A DNA stretch of 64,000 nt from Chamaecyparis obtusa (lineage: Eukaryota > Streptophyta > Pinopsida > Cupressales > Cupressaceae), in the NCBI GenBank assembly GCA_027943335.1, contig BSBK01007037.1:894001-958000 (forward strand), written 5' to 3'. The position numbers and the translations under genes are program-made. Below the pieces are notes generated by a model. It ran no database searches. It worked only from the letters and a program-made list of their open reading frames with translations, and had not been told where the DNA came from. Positions 47,056 through 58,730 of the stretch are shown here, piece after piece (positions within the stretch are counted from its first letter, which is position 1; each line of letters starts with the position of its first letter).

Positions 47056-47435
47056 GGTCTAGGTTACGTTGCCAAGACACCGAACAGATCAAAGCATGAT
47101 TTTTTGAAGTCCAAGTTAGATTGCGAAGACAACTATCTTGAAAGAATAACGGACTCAGGGTTACATTGCCCCAATACCAATTGATGAGAGATGCAAATTT
47201 AGGACTGTCTCCATAATCAAGGTTAGATTGCCCCAATACGAAGCTTAGCCCTCTGAGACCCAAGTTAGATTGCCCAAATAACGGTCTAAAAGAGATTTCG
47301 AGAGCTATCTCCAGAATGAAGATTGACTCCTAGGAATTAGGGTTAGATTACCCCAATACCTAATAGATTTTGAGAACCATCTCCAGACTAAAGCTTGATC
47401 CTCAAGGATCTAAGTTAGATTGCTCAGATATCTAA
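47056..47435 (-). repeat. Seven-fold repeated motif in the 3' UTR of element C
   Basis: The motif (a/g)gttagattgccccaatacc recurs near 47059, 47111, 47157, 47219, 47261, 47339 and 47411, spaced 42-78 bp, with partly conserved spacers (gagatttcgagagctatctccag and the like, split). It is non-coding. Confidence 0.7.
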
Positions 47436-48810
47436 AAGATAGATGACCAGATGCCAGATGCGAGGTGCGAAGATGCCCCTAGTGACAAGAACTGATGATT
47501 CAAATCAGACTGATTCAAGAATTAATTTGACAATAGTCAAATGATGCAATCATCCTGCCCCCTCAAGAGTGAAATCAAAAGATGACATAGAAGAAGGATC
47601 ATTAACAACAAGAGGTTAAAAAGTAGAAGCAATCAGACTAGATTCAAGAAGCTGCAGAAGCAAATTGGAGCAATGCAGAGGTCATGTTGACCAATGTACA
47701 CCATGGTTGACCATGGTTGACTTTGATGAAAAGAGAAAAGATCTTGAGAACATGATGCAAAGATGAGGATCTGTCTGGAAGATGATGCCAGAAGGCTGAT
47801 TGCACAAGTGTCTGATCCCAAAGGGTTCCAAAATTTAGAACATGATTTTGAGCTATCTAGAGATGTCAAATTTTGATTTTGACCCCGAAAACTTGTGCAA
47901 TCAAGATGAAATCAGGACAAAAGATGAGAACCTTTTATGAAGAGATCCAAAACAAGACAATCAAGAGAGCACCAAACACTATCTCAAATGCAAGCTTAGC
48001 ATGAAAGATGCAAGCCTAAGCTAAATGCAAGCCTAGAATGAGGGGATGCAATTCCTAGGACCTGGTTGTTGGACTCACCATATTATCATCATTGAGTTCA
48101 TTTAGGCACAAGATGATCGCAAAATGTCATACAATCCTCACTAACATTGCAATCATGAGAATATGAATATGACATAAGTCTTAGATTTGTCAGAATGAGG
48201 TGTAAGCATTAAGGCACAAGAAGCCAGAATGACCTGAACACCTATTCTTTTTAATTTAGCAAGTTAACATAAGCATCAAAGCACAATTGCTAGAATAACC
48301 TAAATGTTTCTTGCAAACAAACACACCAGACATGCGAGAGTTCCTTCCTTAGCCAAAGAATGCTCGCAGTGACCCTTACGTTCACTTAGTAGGATGAGCA
48401 TTAGCGATTTCATTTGTAGCAGAAAGAAGTCACTCAAAATAGACAAGGAGAAGAACCAACCTCACCAAAGTGTCCATATAAAAGGAGTCAAGGTACGCAT
48501 GGCCATCTAATATGAGATGAAGGCTCTTATAGATGGACACCCCTCTTAGATAGATTCATTGGATTATTGGAACTAAACCAACAAATAGAAAGCCAAGAAA
48601 AGATCATGCCCCCAGCCTTCACGTTTCTCAGTCAAGAAAGATGTCTTAGATTCACTCGAGCGGAAATGATAAAGAAAACAAAAAAACAAGCAAAGGAAAA
48701 GCTAGCATGCTTCAAAGGAACACAAAGTCAATTTTAGTTTCAGTTTACATTTGTGTTCAAGTGAATCAGAGTCGAATCATAAGTGAACAACATTCGAAGT
48801 CTCAACAGGA
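47436..48810. other. Remainder of element C 3' UTR
   Basis: Non-coding purine-rich sequence; no open frame or domain seen. It includes ccatggttgaccatggttgac (two 10-11 bp direct copies) near 47701. Confidence 0.5.
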
Positions 48811-48817
48811 TAGAGAC

Positions 48818-49089
48818 AGCAAGCAGACACAGTGGGAACCACTAGTGACCATCGCAAGAGATGAAGTCTCAAGAAGATATCGAAGTGCGGACTAAGTATC
48901 AGCAGGAAAATGCAGTGACAACCACTGGTGACTGATACAAGGAAGATTCTTGAAAGAGAGAATAAAGCATGAGCAAAACATCAGCAAGTAGACGGAGTGA
49001 GAACTATTGGTGACTGATGTAAGGAAGAGATCCCCAAAGAGAGGGGTTCAAACAAGAGCTAAGTATCAGTAGGAAGGCATAGTGAGAAC
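48818..49089. repeat. Hairpin-forming tandem units in element C 3' UTR (interrupted by element B)
   Basis: Units of about 80-100 bp carry (g/a)(t/c)atcag...gtgactgat. Unit 2 pairs GTATCAG (48896-48902) with CTGATAC (48932-48938), with an inner CAGTG/CACTG stem. Unit 3 pairs ACATCAG (48978-48984) with CTGATGT (49014-49020). Unit 1 has AGTGG-GAA-CCACT (48831-48843). Unit 4 begins at 49063 and is cut by element B at 49090. Another unit lies beyond B at 58771-58811. Confidence 0.75.
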
Positions 49090-50167
49090 TGTATGCACCC
49101 TAAAATGGTCGCCTAGACTTTGGGCCCCCATTTAGCAATTTATCAAATCCCTGAATCAATATTTTCAAAAATCAACATTTTTCAAATTTATCAATTTCTT
49201 TGATCAAATCATAATCAATTCAATATTTCCTAAGGTTTGAGCCTTATTTAATTTAAAAGAAATAAAAATAAAAATCTTATTTAATTAAGAGAACATGCTC
49301 CTTTTTAATTAATTAAAAATCTCTTTTAATTAAATAATAAAATTATTTTATTTTATTAAAAGGAATTTCCTCCCCTTTTATTTAAATAAAAAATCCCCAC
49401 TTTTCTTCTTATCCTTGTTGCACAAATAAAGCATTTAATTCTTATTTATAAAGAAAAATAAAATAAAAAATAAAAGAAAAGTACTTTTGCCTCACATGGA
49501 CATAAATTAAATGCTCAACATAAAGTAAATGCTTCTAATTTTCTTATTGGAGGATATTTGTGCACAAGGATCAAGCTTCTTTTTTTCTCCATCCTTGATT
49601 AAGTATTTTGCTTCTTAATCTCCATGGTCCATTATTTTTCACTTCCTATAAAAGAAGAGCTCTCTTCCTCATTTACACACACCATACATACTTGAATTAT
49701 TATGCTGTAGGTTTTCTAAGTCATTGAAGCTTTTGGAGATATTCTTGCATCAAGTTTTGAAGATTTGGAGCATCATTGGCATTCATCTTGCATCTACATC
49801 ACATCCTAGCTTGCATCATAGTTGCATCATCATGGTATCATTTCTTTTCATATTTTAGATTAATCTCACATAGTTTAATTAGAGGGTTTGTAACTCTTTC
49901 ATTTCCATTTTCATAGATTAATTGCATCTTCATTCTCATAAGATTAATTTGAATTCTCATATAGATTTTCATAGCATTGCATTCATTTTTGAATCTCTCA
50001 TTGTATGGTTGACTAGCAAGGTCATGAGTTTATAGCTCTAGCTGAGACCAATTTTACAAATCTTGCAACTCCATGCATAGAGAGCTATGGATCGATTTGT
50101 GAGGGCTCATTCTTGAGTTTTCTTGCATGTAAGGATTCATAGAAGTGTGACAATATTTTAGCACACA
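49090..50167 (+). repeat. Element B 5' LTR
   Basis: Begins TGTATGCACCC. The homology with the right LTR stops at 50139 (aaggattca), but the primer-binding site starts only at 50174. The true LTR end is therefore probably ...gcacaca at 50167. Confidence 0.8.
49647..49654 (+). promoter_or_regulatory. TATA box of the element B LTR
   Basis: TATAAAAG, conserved in the right LTR at 58238-58245. Transcription would start about 30 bp downstream, defining U3/R. Confidence 0.6.
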
Positions 50168-50173
50168 TTTTTT

Positions 50174-50191
50174 TGGCACCCACCATGGGGC
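50174..50191 (+). other. Primer-binding-site candidate of element B
   Basis: TGGCACCCACCATGGGGC after a short T run. It begins with the obligatory TGG (complement of tRNA CCA); the matching tRNA was not identified. Confidence 0.5.
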
Positions 50192-52354
50192 AACCCACTT
50201 TTTACATGCTGATTTTGATTATTTTTGGAGCTAACCCTTGTGCAGATTTGTTTGGAGATGAAAAAACCCTAGATTTGAAAGATTTGATCATATCTCCCAA
50301 ATGGCTTGGTGTTTTGGTCTAAAATTTTTTTTGTAAGTTAGCGACATATCAGAGAAGCTCCAAAAAAATTTCCAAAATTTTTAGAGGTTTGTGGTCCGAA
50401 TTCATGTGGTAAAAATCAGATCTTGTTGACTAGGTCAAATGCAAAAAAAATAAAATTTTGTGATGGGTATGCACTTATTTTTCATTATTCATTGCATGAT
50501 ATGAGTTATCATTTGGATTATTTTCTGGTTATCATTTCTCCTAACAATTGATTTTCAGATCTAACCCTACGGTTTGCATAAGTTGGATATACATTGCATA
50601 TCTTGTTTGCTTGTTTTCTTGTCTTGTTCATTTGAAGGTGCTCTTGCTTTCATGGAAAATGTTTAAAACAAAGTGTTGGACTTGAGGTACTTTGTTCCAT
50701 CTCTACAACATTTGGATTTTGGGATTAAAATTGAACCTTTCATGTGTTTGGCTTGAGTGTTTACATACTTTCATAGAACATATTTCAATTGATGCTCTTA
50801 ATGGGAAATGAATGAACATAGATTTGCTTTCATACAAGTTTGTGTAAGTGAATGCTTGTGTTTAAACTTTAAGTAATTCTTGGTTCCAATATCAAATATC
50901 TCATTGAGTGATTAAGGGCATGGATTCATTCCTTGTTTACATAGGGAGTTAAATGCACCACTTTGTGGACTCACTCTATGTTTTCTTGGAAAGTTAAATA
51001 TTCTATTTATTCAACCCTTTGTCATTTGTGAGTAGTATTGATAAGAAACTTTAGATTACTTTTGATTGATCTAGATTGCTATCTTGGGTTATTGGACTCG
51101 CTAATCCACCGGCCCCTCATTTCTACCCCATGGTTGCAAGATCAGTGCCACATTAAAGGGGAGGGGTCTACAGGAAAGAAGCGTTAATTGCTCCACTAGG
51201 CAACCCTTTTGTGCTTTTTGGAACTCCCTTGTTTTCTAAGGTGTGGACTCACTTTGAGTTGATGTGAGGAGTTAAATGTTCCACTTTTGGACTCACTTTG
51301 AGTTGGTGTGAAGAGTTAAATGTTCCACTTTTGGACTCACTTTGAGTTTGTGTGAAGGGTTAAGTGTTCTATTTTTTTGGACTCACTTCACATTCTCTTG
51401 AAGGGTTAAATGTTCCACTTTTGGACTCGCTTCACATTATCTTAAAGAGTTAAATGTTCCACTTTTGGACTCACTTCGCATTTACTTGAAGAGTTAAGTG
51501 TTCCACCTTTAGTGCTCTAAATACTTTTGATAGTGAATTACTTAGTTTTTATTTCTAGAAGGCCTGCTTGGGGACCCACCACCTCAAGGGATGACCTTAA
51601 CTCCTGTGTTTTGGTAGAGTATAAATATCAAGAGGTGCATCCAAAGACACCTCTCTTGGGAATTGATTTTGATATCTTGGCTAAGCCTCAAAGAACTTTA
51701 TACCTTTGAGAAGTGAAGGAGGAGATTTGGGTTACCATCTCCCTCTGGCTGTGTGATTTTGGATTCTTCTCATCTACGAATTTGGGCCTCATGTACCTTG
51801 CGTATATCAAGGACTCCTTAAAAAATCCATGTATATCCTTGTAGATAGGTTGTTAAGGTGTTGTTGTGTTCTATGTGCCTGCTAAAACATTTTCAAGAAC
51901 ATACACAAGTAAAATCTTTAAGGAGTAGAATACTAAGTCACTATCTCTGTTCATGTGCAAGGTTGCTTTGTCCCTTGCCCATTGCTTGAAGACTGTTTTC
52001 TTGAACTCCCTGGTTGTTGTTCTATGTGCTTGATCATCATTGCAAAATCTTTTGAAAGATCTATTTGGAATATTGAAACTGAGTTCCATCCTGCTATAGT
52101 GAGTTCTCCTTAGAAGCATGGTCTTCCTTGGTCAGTCCAGGTCAGATTCTAAGTGTTGTCATGTTGCTCAACATCTCAATGAACGTTATGGTATCAATTG
52201 CACAAGATGACTCTTAGTCTTCTTCTTTCTTCTCCATTTCCCATGTTCTTCTAAAGTCTTCTATTCCCATGGAAAATTCTTCTTCTTCTTCTTCTTGATT
52301 CTTTTCCTCTTACTATTTAGTCTACCTTCTTCTATTCATCTATTCATTTCTTCC
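50192..52354 (+). other. 5' untranslated interior of element B
   Basis: More than 2 kb without coding potential between the primer-binding site and the ORF. It contains the 44-46 bp tandem array and a TCT-rich run just before the start codon. Confidence 0.6.
51243..51510 (+). repeat. Tandem array, six units of 44-46 bp, in element B 5' region
   Basis: Units start at 51244, 51289, 51333, 51379, 51423 and 51467 with ggactcactt, then gag(t)t..gtgaag and agttaa(a/g)tgttccac. The first three carry a small inverted repeat ACTCA-CTT-TGAGT. Looser copies occur upstream near 50970. Confidence 0.8.
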
Positions 52355-54961
52355 ATGCTTGATTCCTCCTCTTCTATAACCATGAATCTTGACTATCTGG
52401 TTTTGGAACCTTTATTAAGAATAGATGATCTTGAGCTCATTGACATATTCGAAAAGTGTTGTTCCTCCAAAATTCTCATGAGTGATGAATTTATAGAAAA
52501 AATAAAAGAAAATATGATTAAATTAGATGCCTTTGCTAGAATCATAAACATGATCATATCACGATCTTCTTCTTCCAAACATTCTTCATCATCTAAATTT
52601 TCTCATTCTTCTTCACCTTCCAAGTCTTATCATGACTCTTCTAGACATCATTCTCATTCTTCATCTTCTAAGTCTTATCATGATTCTTCTAAACACTATT
52701 CACATTCTTCATCTTCCAAATCTTATCATGACTCTTCTAAACTTTATTCATATTCTTCATTATCCAAGTCTTCTTCTTCCACTAAGTCTTCAATTTCCTC
52801 TTCTTCACGATCTCATTCTTCTTCTATTTCTTCAAAGAGTTTTACTTCTCTTCACAAGACATACCATAATGAGCAACATGATAGTCCTTATGATACCTCT
52901 TCCATGAAGAGTGACGCACCCACCTATGATGACTATGATGACTATGATGATGGATAATGTAGTGATACTTATGAAACCTCTATTCCTAAGAGTCCTCCTA
53001 GTCGTGTCCTTGTGCTTACTGGAAATGGGTCCTCATATTGGAAATATCGTGATGGTGATCCGTATGATTCAGATTTTGAAAGAAACTTTGATGAGTTTTG
53101 TGAACAATACCTTGATTATAATCTAGCTACTACTGTTGAGGAATATAAAATGCACCGTGCTGATTTGAAACGTAAATATTATAAGAATCCTTCCTTTAGG
53201 AACTCTCATGCTGAAAATAAAGGTTGCACTCTCAAGCAAGATCATATTAATGTTGAACCTTTGTCTTGTGATGGTTCCCTTCCATCCTCTACTTCCTCCA
53301 ATGCCCATACATTCCCTAAAGCTTTGGAGTCTTCCAAATCTATCACAAATCCTTCATCCAAAAAAGATCCTAAGGCTTTCCATGTAGTTCCCTATAGTTA
53401 TCCTCAAGGGCTACCTCTTAAAGAAACTCAAGCTAACCTTCACTTTGCTATAAATACTTTCAATAATACTAAACCTAAAGAGCCAAAGCCTTTATGTGCT
53501 ATAATGCCTACTTCAACTAGTCCTTCACCATCTCTTCCAAACTCTTCCATACAATCCCAACATGCTTCCTTGTCCTTAGAAGTGGCTCCATGTCAAGAGG
53601 ACTCTAAAAATGATGAAGAAAAGAATATAAAAAAAGAGCAAGATCAAGAACCCTCCATGTCATCCAATTCTTTTCATGACGTCTCTTATCCACTTCATGG
53701 TTCTTTTGATCCTCTACGCTCTTCCGCATTCATTCCACCACCTCCTTAGCAAGATCAAGCTACTACTTACACTATTGAGCTTATTGATAATCAAAATAAC
53801 CTTACCACACTTGCGCTTTCCAAAGATGATACTTCCATTAAGGTTATTAAATATGCTGTTGTTACTTCTGATGTAAAGCCTATTGAAAATCAAAAGAAAT
53901 TTGATACACTTATGCTATCTAAAGATCCTTGTCAAGATCAAAGTCTTCCACCTTCTTGTTCTACCACTCCATGCTCACTTCCACTTTATACTCTTCCTAA
54001 ATCTTCGCAAGCTTTGAATGATCCTATCAACGAAGTTGCTCCTATTCAAGATATTCATGATACTATTGAAAACTCTAATGCTCACTCTAAAGATGCTGAT
54101 GTCCTTGGTTGTCATATAGATGCTGATGAACTTATTGATTATCCTTTTGCATCTTCCACGTCCATCCTTGGACCTCCTCCACCAATACTAAGAGCTTTAT
54201 GTCTTCCTTCCATCTTGGGTCCTTATGTCCCTTCACTTTCCCCCCCTAACTCTCCTAATTCATCATCCATCTTGGGTCCTTACGTCCCTCCATATCCTAT
54301 CTTTCCTCAAGATCAACATAGATGCATACCCTTGAATCTTTTCCATCCATCCACCCATCTAAACCAGTCATATTCTTCTTCTTCTTACACAAGTCCCAAG
54401 TCTTTTGGAAGTAACTTGAATGTTCAATACAAAAAAAAGAAGAAATATAATAATCCATCAAAAAAAGAAGATCACCATGTCTCCTCTAATCGACATGGGT
54501 GCATAAAGTCAAAAGAGATATCTAAGAAGAAAACTACAAGACAAGTATGGGTTCCAAAATCCATCATTCAAGATATTCTCTCTAAATCATCAAAAAGAAA
54601 TGAAAAGGCTACGGCTATATGGATTCCAAAATCTCTCTTGAAAGAGTCTTATGTTAAACAAAAAGTGAAGTTGACATTCAAGCTTCCAAAGGCTTCCACT
54701 TCATCTTTTTCCAAAAATATTCTTCCATTCCATGCGCCAGAACCACAACCTCTGCTAAATATTTGCCATATTCCTTCTTGTATTCCTTCATTCACATTTC
54801 CTCCATCCTCTTGCCACCCTTCAAGGTGTGTGTTGATATTAATCTTGCCTTCTTTTCCATCTACCCTTTCACAATCCTTCCATTCATTATCCTTCTACTT
54901 GCTATCATTTTTCCTCATTTGCCTATTCCTCCTATCTTCCAACCTCACTCGGTTTACATAA
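52355..54961 (+). pseudogene. Element B ORF: Ser-rich protein of unknown function, two in-frame stops
   Basis: A single frame of 868 codons carries stops at 52955 (TAA) and 53747 (TAG, likely CAG before) and no frameshift. Residues 1-70 look folded (hydrophobic, L-E-L-I-D-I-F-E). Then follow about 3.5 copies of a 16-residue repeat S-S-S-S-K-S-Y-H-D-S-S-K-H-Y-S-H and a Y-D-D-Y-D-D acidic end. A compact segment rich in aromatic and acidic residues (S-Y-W-K-Y-R-D-G-D, 53024 onward) is next. The last third has two S-I-L-G-P-Y-V-P repeats and two basic blocks with Q-V-W-V-P-K-S and A-I-W-I-P-K-S. None of this is a gag, protease or pol motif. Relatives of the Tat/Ogre type often have an extra ORF before gag, and this could be such an ORF retained alone. 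The function is unknown. Confidence 0.6.
52616..52770 (+). repeat. 48-bp repeat encoding the Ser/His/Tyr unit
   Basis: Copies at about 52616, 52664, 52712 and a partial at 52760, each with aagtcttatcatga.tcttct. The period is 16 codons, so unit number can change without frame loss. Confidence 0.8.
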
Positions 54962-57667
54962 AGCTTTATCCTCCATTTTTCTCTTCCATTTTCCTTTCCT
55001 TATCAACATCTTTGAGCATATCATTTTGAATCCTTGGCATATCATGGTTTATCCTTTCAAGGAGCATTATCTAAAAATCTTGCCTTCTTCCAAAAAAAAG
55101 AAAAAATAAAAAAAATAGAAAAATTCAAAAAGAAAATAAAAAAATGAAAAAATTGAAAATGTGTCATGGTGAAAACTTAGAAACAGGCACCTTGGTAGAA
55201 AAAGTAAAGAGAAATAAATTCATCCTATGGTGAAAACTACTCCCTTGTGGCACCTTGGATAAGTACCATGATGAAAACCTAGCAATCAGGCATCATGTGT
55301 AGTTCTTCTACATATTTCATCCATTCCATCTTCTCTTTGATCTTGACAATGTTGACCTATACTTGAATATTTGGCTATCTTGTAGGCTATCTTACAATGA
55401 TCTTGCTTTCATTTCATTCATGTTTAGCCTTCATATTCATTTTCCTCCATTCATTCTAGTCTTTCGCTATCTTTTTCCCCCTTGGTCTTGATCTAATAAA
55501 AAGAGTAAAACATGATGCTATGAAGCCTCTTGACATGTCTACTCCTTTGGACTGCATCCCTTCCTTCTTTTGCAATGCACTTTTGAGGCTTATCCTATGC
55601 TATCCTTTCATTGCTTATCCAAATGTTCTTTGCATGACAATTTTTCCCTAGCTTGGGTACTCTTGAGGAGTTTAACCTTGAGAATTTCTTCCCTCCATTT
55701 GTCTTCATTCTCCTTTCCTCTATCTCATTCACCATCTTACTCATCCATCTTGTCCTCCACATTGCTAGATATTTGGACTACACAATGTGATCTTGCTTGG
55801 GACTTTGATGCCCATTCTGTCTAGGGGCATCCTTGTACATATTTTATGATCCTGAAAAAATACCAAAATTTTTTTATATATGATGATGAAAAAATCCTAA
55901 AAAGCATAAAAAGTCCTGAAAAAATATAAAAAAATAAAAAAAAATTAAAAATTAAAAAAAAATAGAAAAAGTGCCTTGGTGAAAACCTAGCAATAGGCGC
56001 CTTGGTAGCAAAAATCCAAAAAATGAAAAAATGAAAAAAGATTCCAAGTGGTGAAAAACTAGAAACAGACGCTACTTGAGGCCTTTGCACCCCTATTTGT
56101 TAGCATGCGTCCTCGACACTGAGCCTTTCCATCATGTCTTGACCTTATTTGACTTGGTCTAGAATTGGTCTTTATCTTTGTCTAAGGGGCATAACTGTCA
56201 TCATAGGTCCTTTAGGTGCGTTTGTCTCTTGGGGCATTTCACAACAGGTGTTTTTCAACACCACCCCAAAATAGTCTTTTTCAACACTACCCTTGCGTCA
56301 AGTGTTTCTTAACACTTATCAGATGTCTTACCCAACAGTCTAAGTATGATGTGATATTTCTCATTTGCAGATGTGATAACTAGAGTCTGACTCTATGACC
56401 AACACACACGGACTTAAACAATCAACTCGCTTGAGATATGTTGACTTTATTTTTCTTTGTGTGCTGTCTATGAGGATTTCTTTGATGAGTGGTCTCTCCT
56501 TGAGAAGTTTTCGATGATGCATAGCTAGAAGACTAAGGGTATGAGAACATGTTTTCTTTCTTTATCTGCTTGTGGGTATATTTCATTGATCCTAACTATC
56601 ATGAGCATTTATGCTGGTCCTACTTAACACTAGGGATTGACAAGGTATTATCCTTGACTATTTTGCGAGTGCATGCTTCTAGCTATCTTGACTTTCATGT
56701 GTCTTGATACAAGCATAATCTTTCCATATCAAACTTAGATGATCTCACTGCATTAGTCATCTTGACCTCCATGTCTTTGATGCCTAGGTGAGATTTCCAC
56801 ATATCTATCTGATAAAGATCATATTCATATCTACATAGTTATGCTAGTGTGCATTGTATGATCTTACGACACTACCAATAAAGCTCGATGATGATAATTA
56901 GATGTCTATAAGTGTTGTGACCTTGCAAGTCAACCAATTTCATAGTAGCTTGCATTCTTAGGTTCATCATAGTTTAGTTTTTGCATCTTGCATATGGAGA
57001 GAGCTCTCCTTTTTATCATCTATGGACTAGTTGGTCAACTGTGCTCATTTTCTGATTCTTCTTGATCATATCTTTCATTTCTGGTCTTTCATATCACATC
57101 ATTTTCTATCCATTTCGGACTCAAAACTGAAATCCGAGTCGAGTTGACTGACCATTTGAGGCACAATTCTTTGATTTTCGATGGAATTTCTTCCTTTCCT
57201 TGTCTTCCAAACTTCTAGTCTTTCATTCACCCCTCTCGCTTCCTCTCTCTAAGGTTTGACTTAATCTTTATCTTATATCTTTTTTAGTCAAACCTCATCA
57301 ACCTAGGGCATATCTTCACTATTTGATGGTTATCCTATCATGCTCCATCCTTCGATTATGATTTATTGTGACTTGATCAAGTTTATCAGTTTGTTGTTCT
57401 CCTCTATCTGATTTCGATTTCGATTCTGAGGGGGCAGTACCTATTAGCTTTAATCTTTGATTCAGCTTTACAGCTCAGCTTGAGATTCTTATCTCTTATT
57501 TTGGATATGATCCTGAATCGACCTCATGTCTAGAATCTTTTGTTTATGTTTGTCCGGATGTGATCCCGAATCGACCTCACATCTGAGTTGTTTTGTGATC
57601 CCAGATCGATCTCACATTTCAATTCTTCTTTGACTGCATGTGTTCCCAAATCAATCACACATTAGTC
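54962..57667 (+). other. Element B 3' UTR
   Basis: Non-coding, with A-rich blocks (55090-55150, 55900-55970, 56010-56040) and five copies of a gtgaaaacctag-(4-6)-aggc motif. Near 57535-57660 a short repeated phrase gatccc(g/a)aatcgacctcac(a) occurs four times just before the polypurine tract. Confidence 0.6.
55161..56080 (+). repeat. Five copies of the gtgaaaacct...aggc motif (element B)
   Basis: At 55161-55196, 55221-55259, 55264-55298, 55971-56010 and 56043-56080. The consensus is roughly (c/t)ttggtgaaaacctag followed by aataggcgccttgg. Copies are joined by A-rich spacers. Confidence 0.8.
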
Positions 57668-57680
57668 AAAGAGGGGCAAA
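57668..57680 (+). other. Polypurine tract of element B
   Basis: aaagaggggcaaa directly before TGTATGCACCC. Confidence 0.9.
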
Positions 57681-58730
57681 TGTATGCACCCTAAAATGGT
57701 CACCTAGACTTTGGGCCCCCATTTAGCAATTTATCAAATCCCTGAATCAATATTTTCAAAAATCAACATTTTTCAAATATATCAATTTCTTTGATCAAAT
57801 TATAATCAATTTAATATTTCCTAAGGTTTGAGGCTTATTTAATTTAAAAGAAATAAAAATAAAAATCTTATTTAATTAAGAGAACATGCTCCCTTTTAAT
57901 TAATTAAAAATCTCTTTTAATTAAATAATAAAATTATTTTATTTTATTAAAAGGAATTTCCTCCCCTTTTATTTAAATAAAAAATCCCCACTTTTCTTCT
58001 TATCCTTGTTGCACAAATAAAGCATTTAATTCTTATTTATAAAGAAAAATAAAATAAAAAATAAAAGAAAAGTATTTTTGCCTCACATGGACATAAATTA
58101 AATGCTCAACATAAAGTAAATGCTTCTAATTTTCTTATTGGAGGATATTTGTGCACAAGGATCAAGCTCCTTTTTTTCTCCATCGTTGATTAAGTATTTT
58201 GCTTCTTAATCTCCATGGTCCATTATTTTTCACTTCCTATAAAAGAAGAGCTCTCTTCCTTATTTACACACACCATACATACTTGAATTATTATGCTGCA
58301 GGTTTTCTAAGTCACTGAAGCTTTTGGAGATATTCTTGCATCAAGTTTTGAAGATTTGGAGCATCATTGGCATTCATCTTGCATCTACATCACATCCTAG
58401 CTTGCATCATAGTTGCATCATCATGGTATCATTTCCTTTCATATTTTAGATTAATCTCACATAGTTTAATTAGAGGGTTTGTAACTCTTTCATTTCCATT
58501 TTCATAGATTAATTGCATCTTCATTCTCATAAGATTAATTTGCATTCTCATATAGATTTTCATAACATTGCATTCATTTGTGAATCTCTCATTGTATGGT
58601 TGACTAGCAAGGTCATGAGTTTATAGTTCTAGCTGAGACCAATTTTACAAATCTTGCAAGTCCATGCATAGAGAGCTATGGATCAATTTGTGAGGGCTCA
58701 TTCTTGAGTTTTCTTGCATGTAAGGATTCA
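57681..58730 (+). repeat. Element B 3' LTR
   Basis: 1,050 bp, colinear with 49090-50139 without indels and ending at aaggattca. It appears to lack the last 28 bp of the left copy. Confidence 0.85.

Larger units (their letters stand above)
49090..58730 (+). mobile_element. Element B: young non-autonomous LTR retrotransposon
   Basis: Two LTRs of 1,050 alignable bp enclose 7.5 kb with a primer-binding site, a single long (now interrupted) Ser-rich frame, a repeat-bearing 3' UTR and a polypurine tract. No gag, protease, reverse transcriptase or integrase motif is seen. I counted about 19 LTR differences by eye (under 2 %), so it is the youngest insertion here. The right LTR seems to lack its last 28 bp and no TSD is visible, suggesting a small deletion at the right border. 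Confidence 0.85.

Noticed and set aside
46859..47263. 134-codon minus-strand frame
   Set aside because: Spans the LTR edge, the polypurine tract and the repeated motif of element C; no domain, chance opening.
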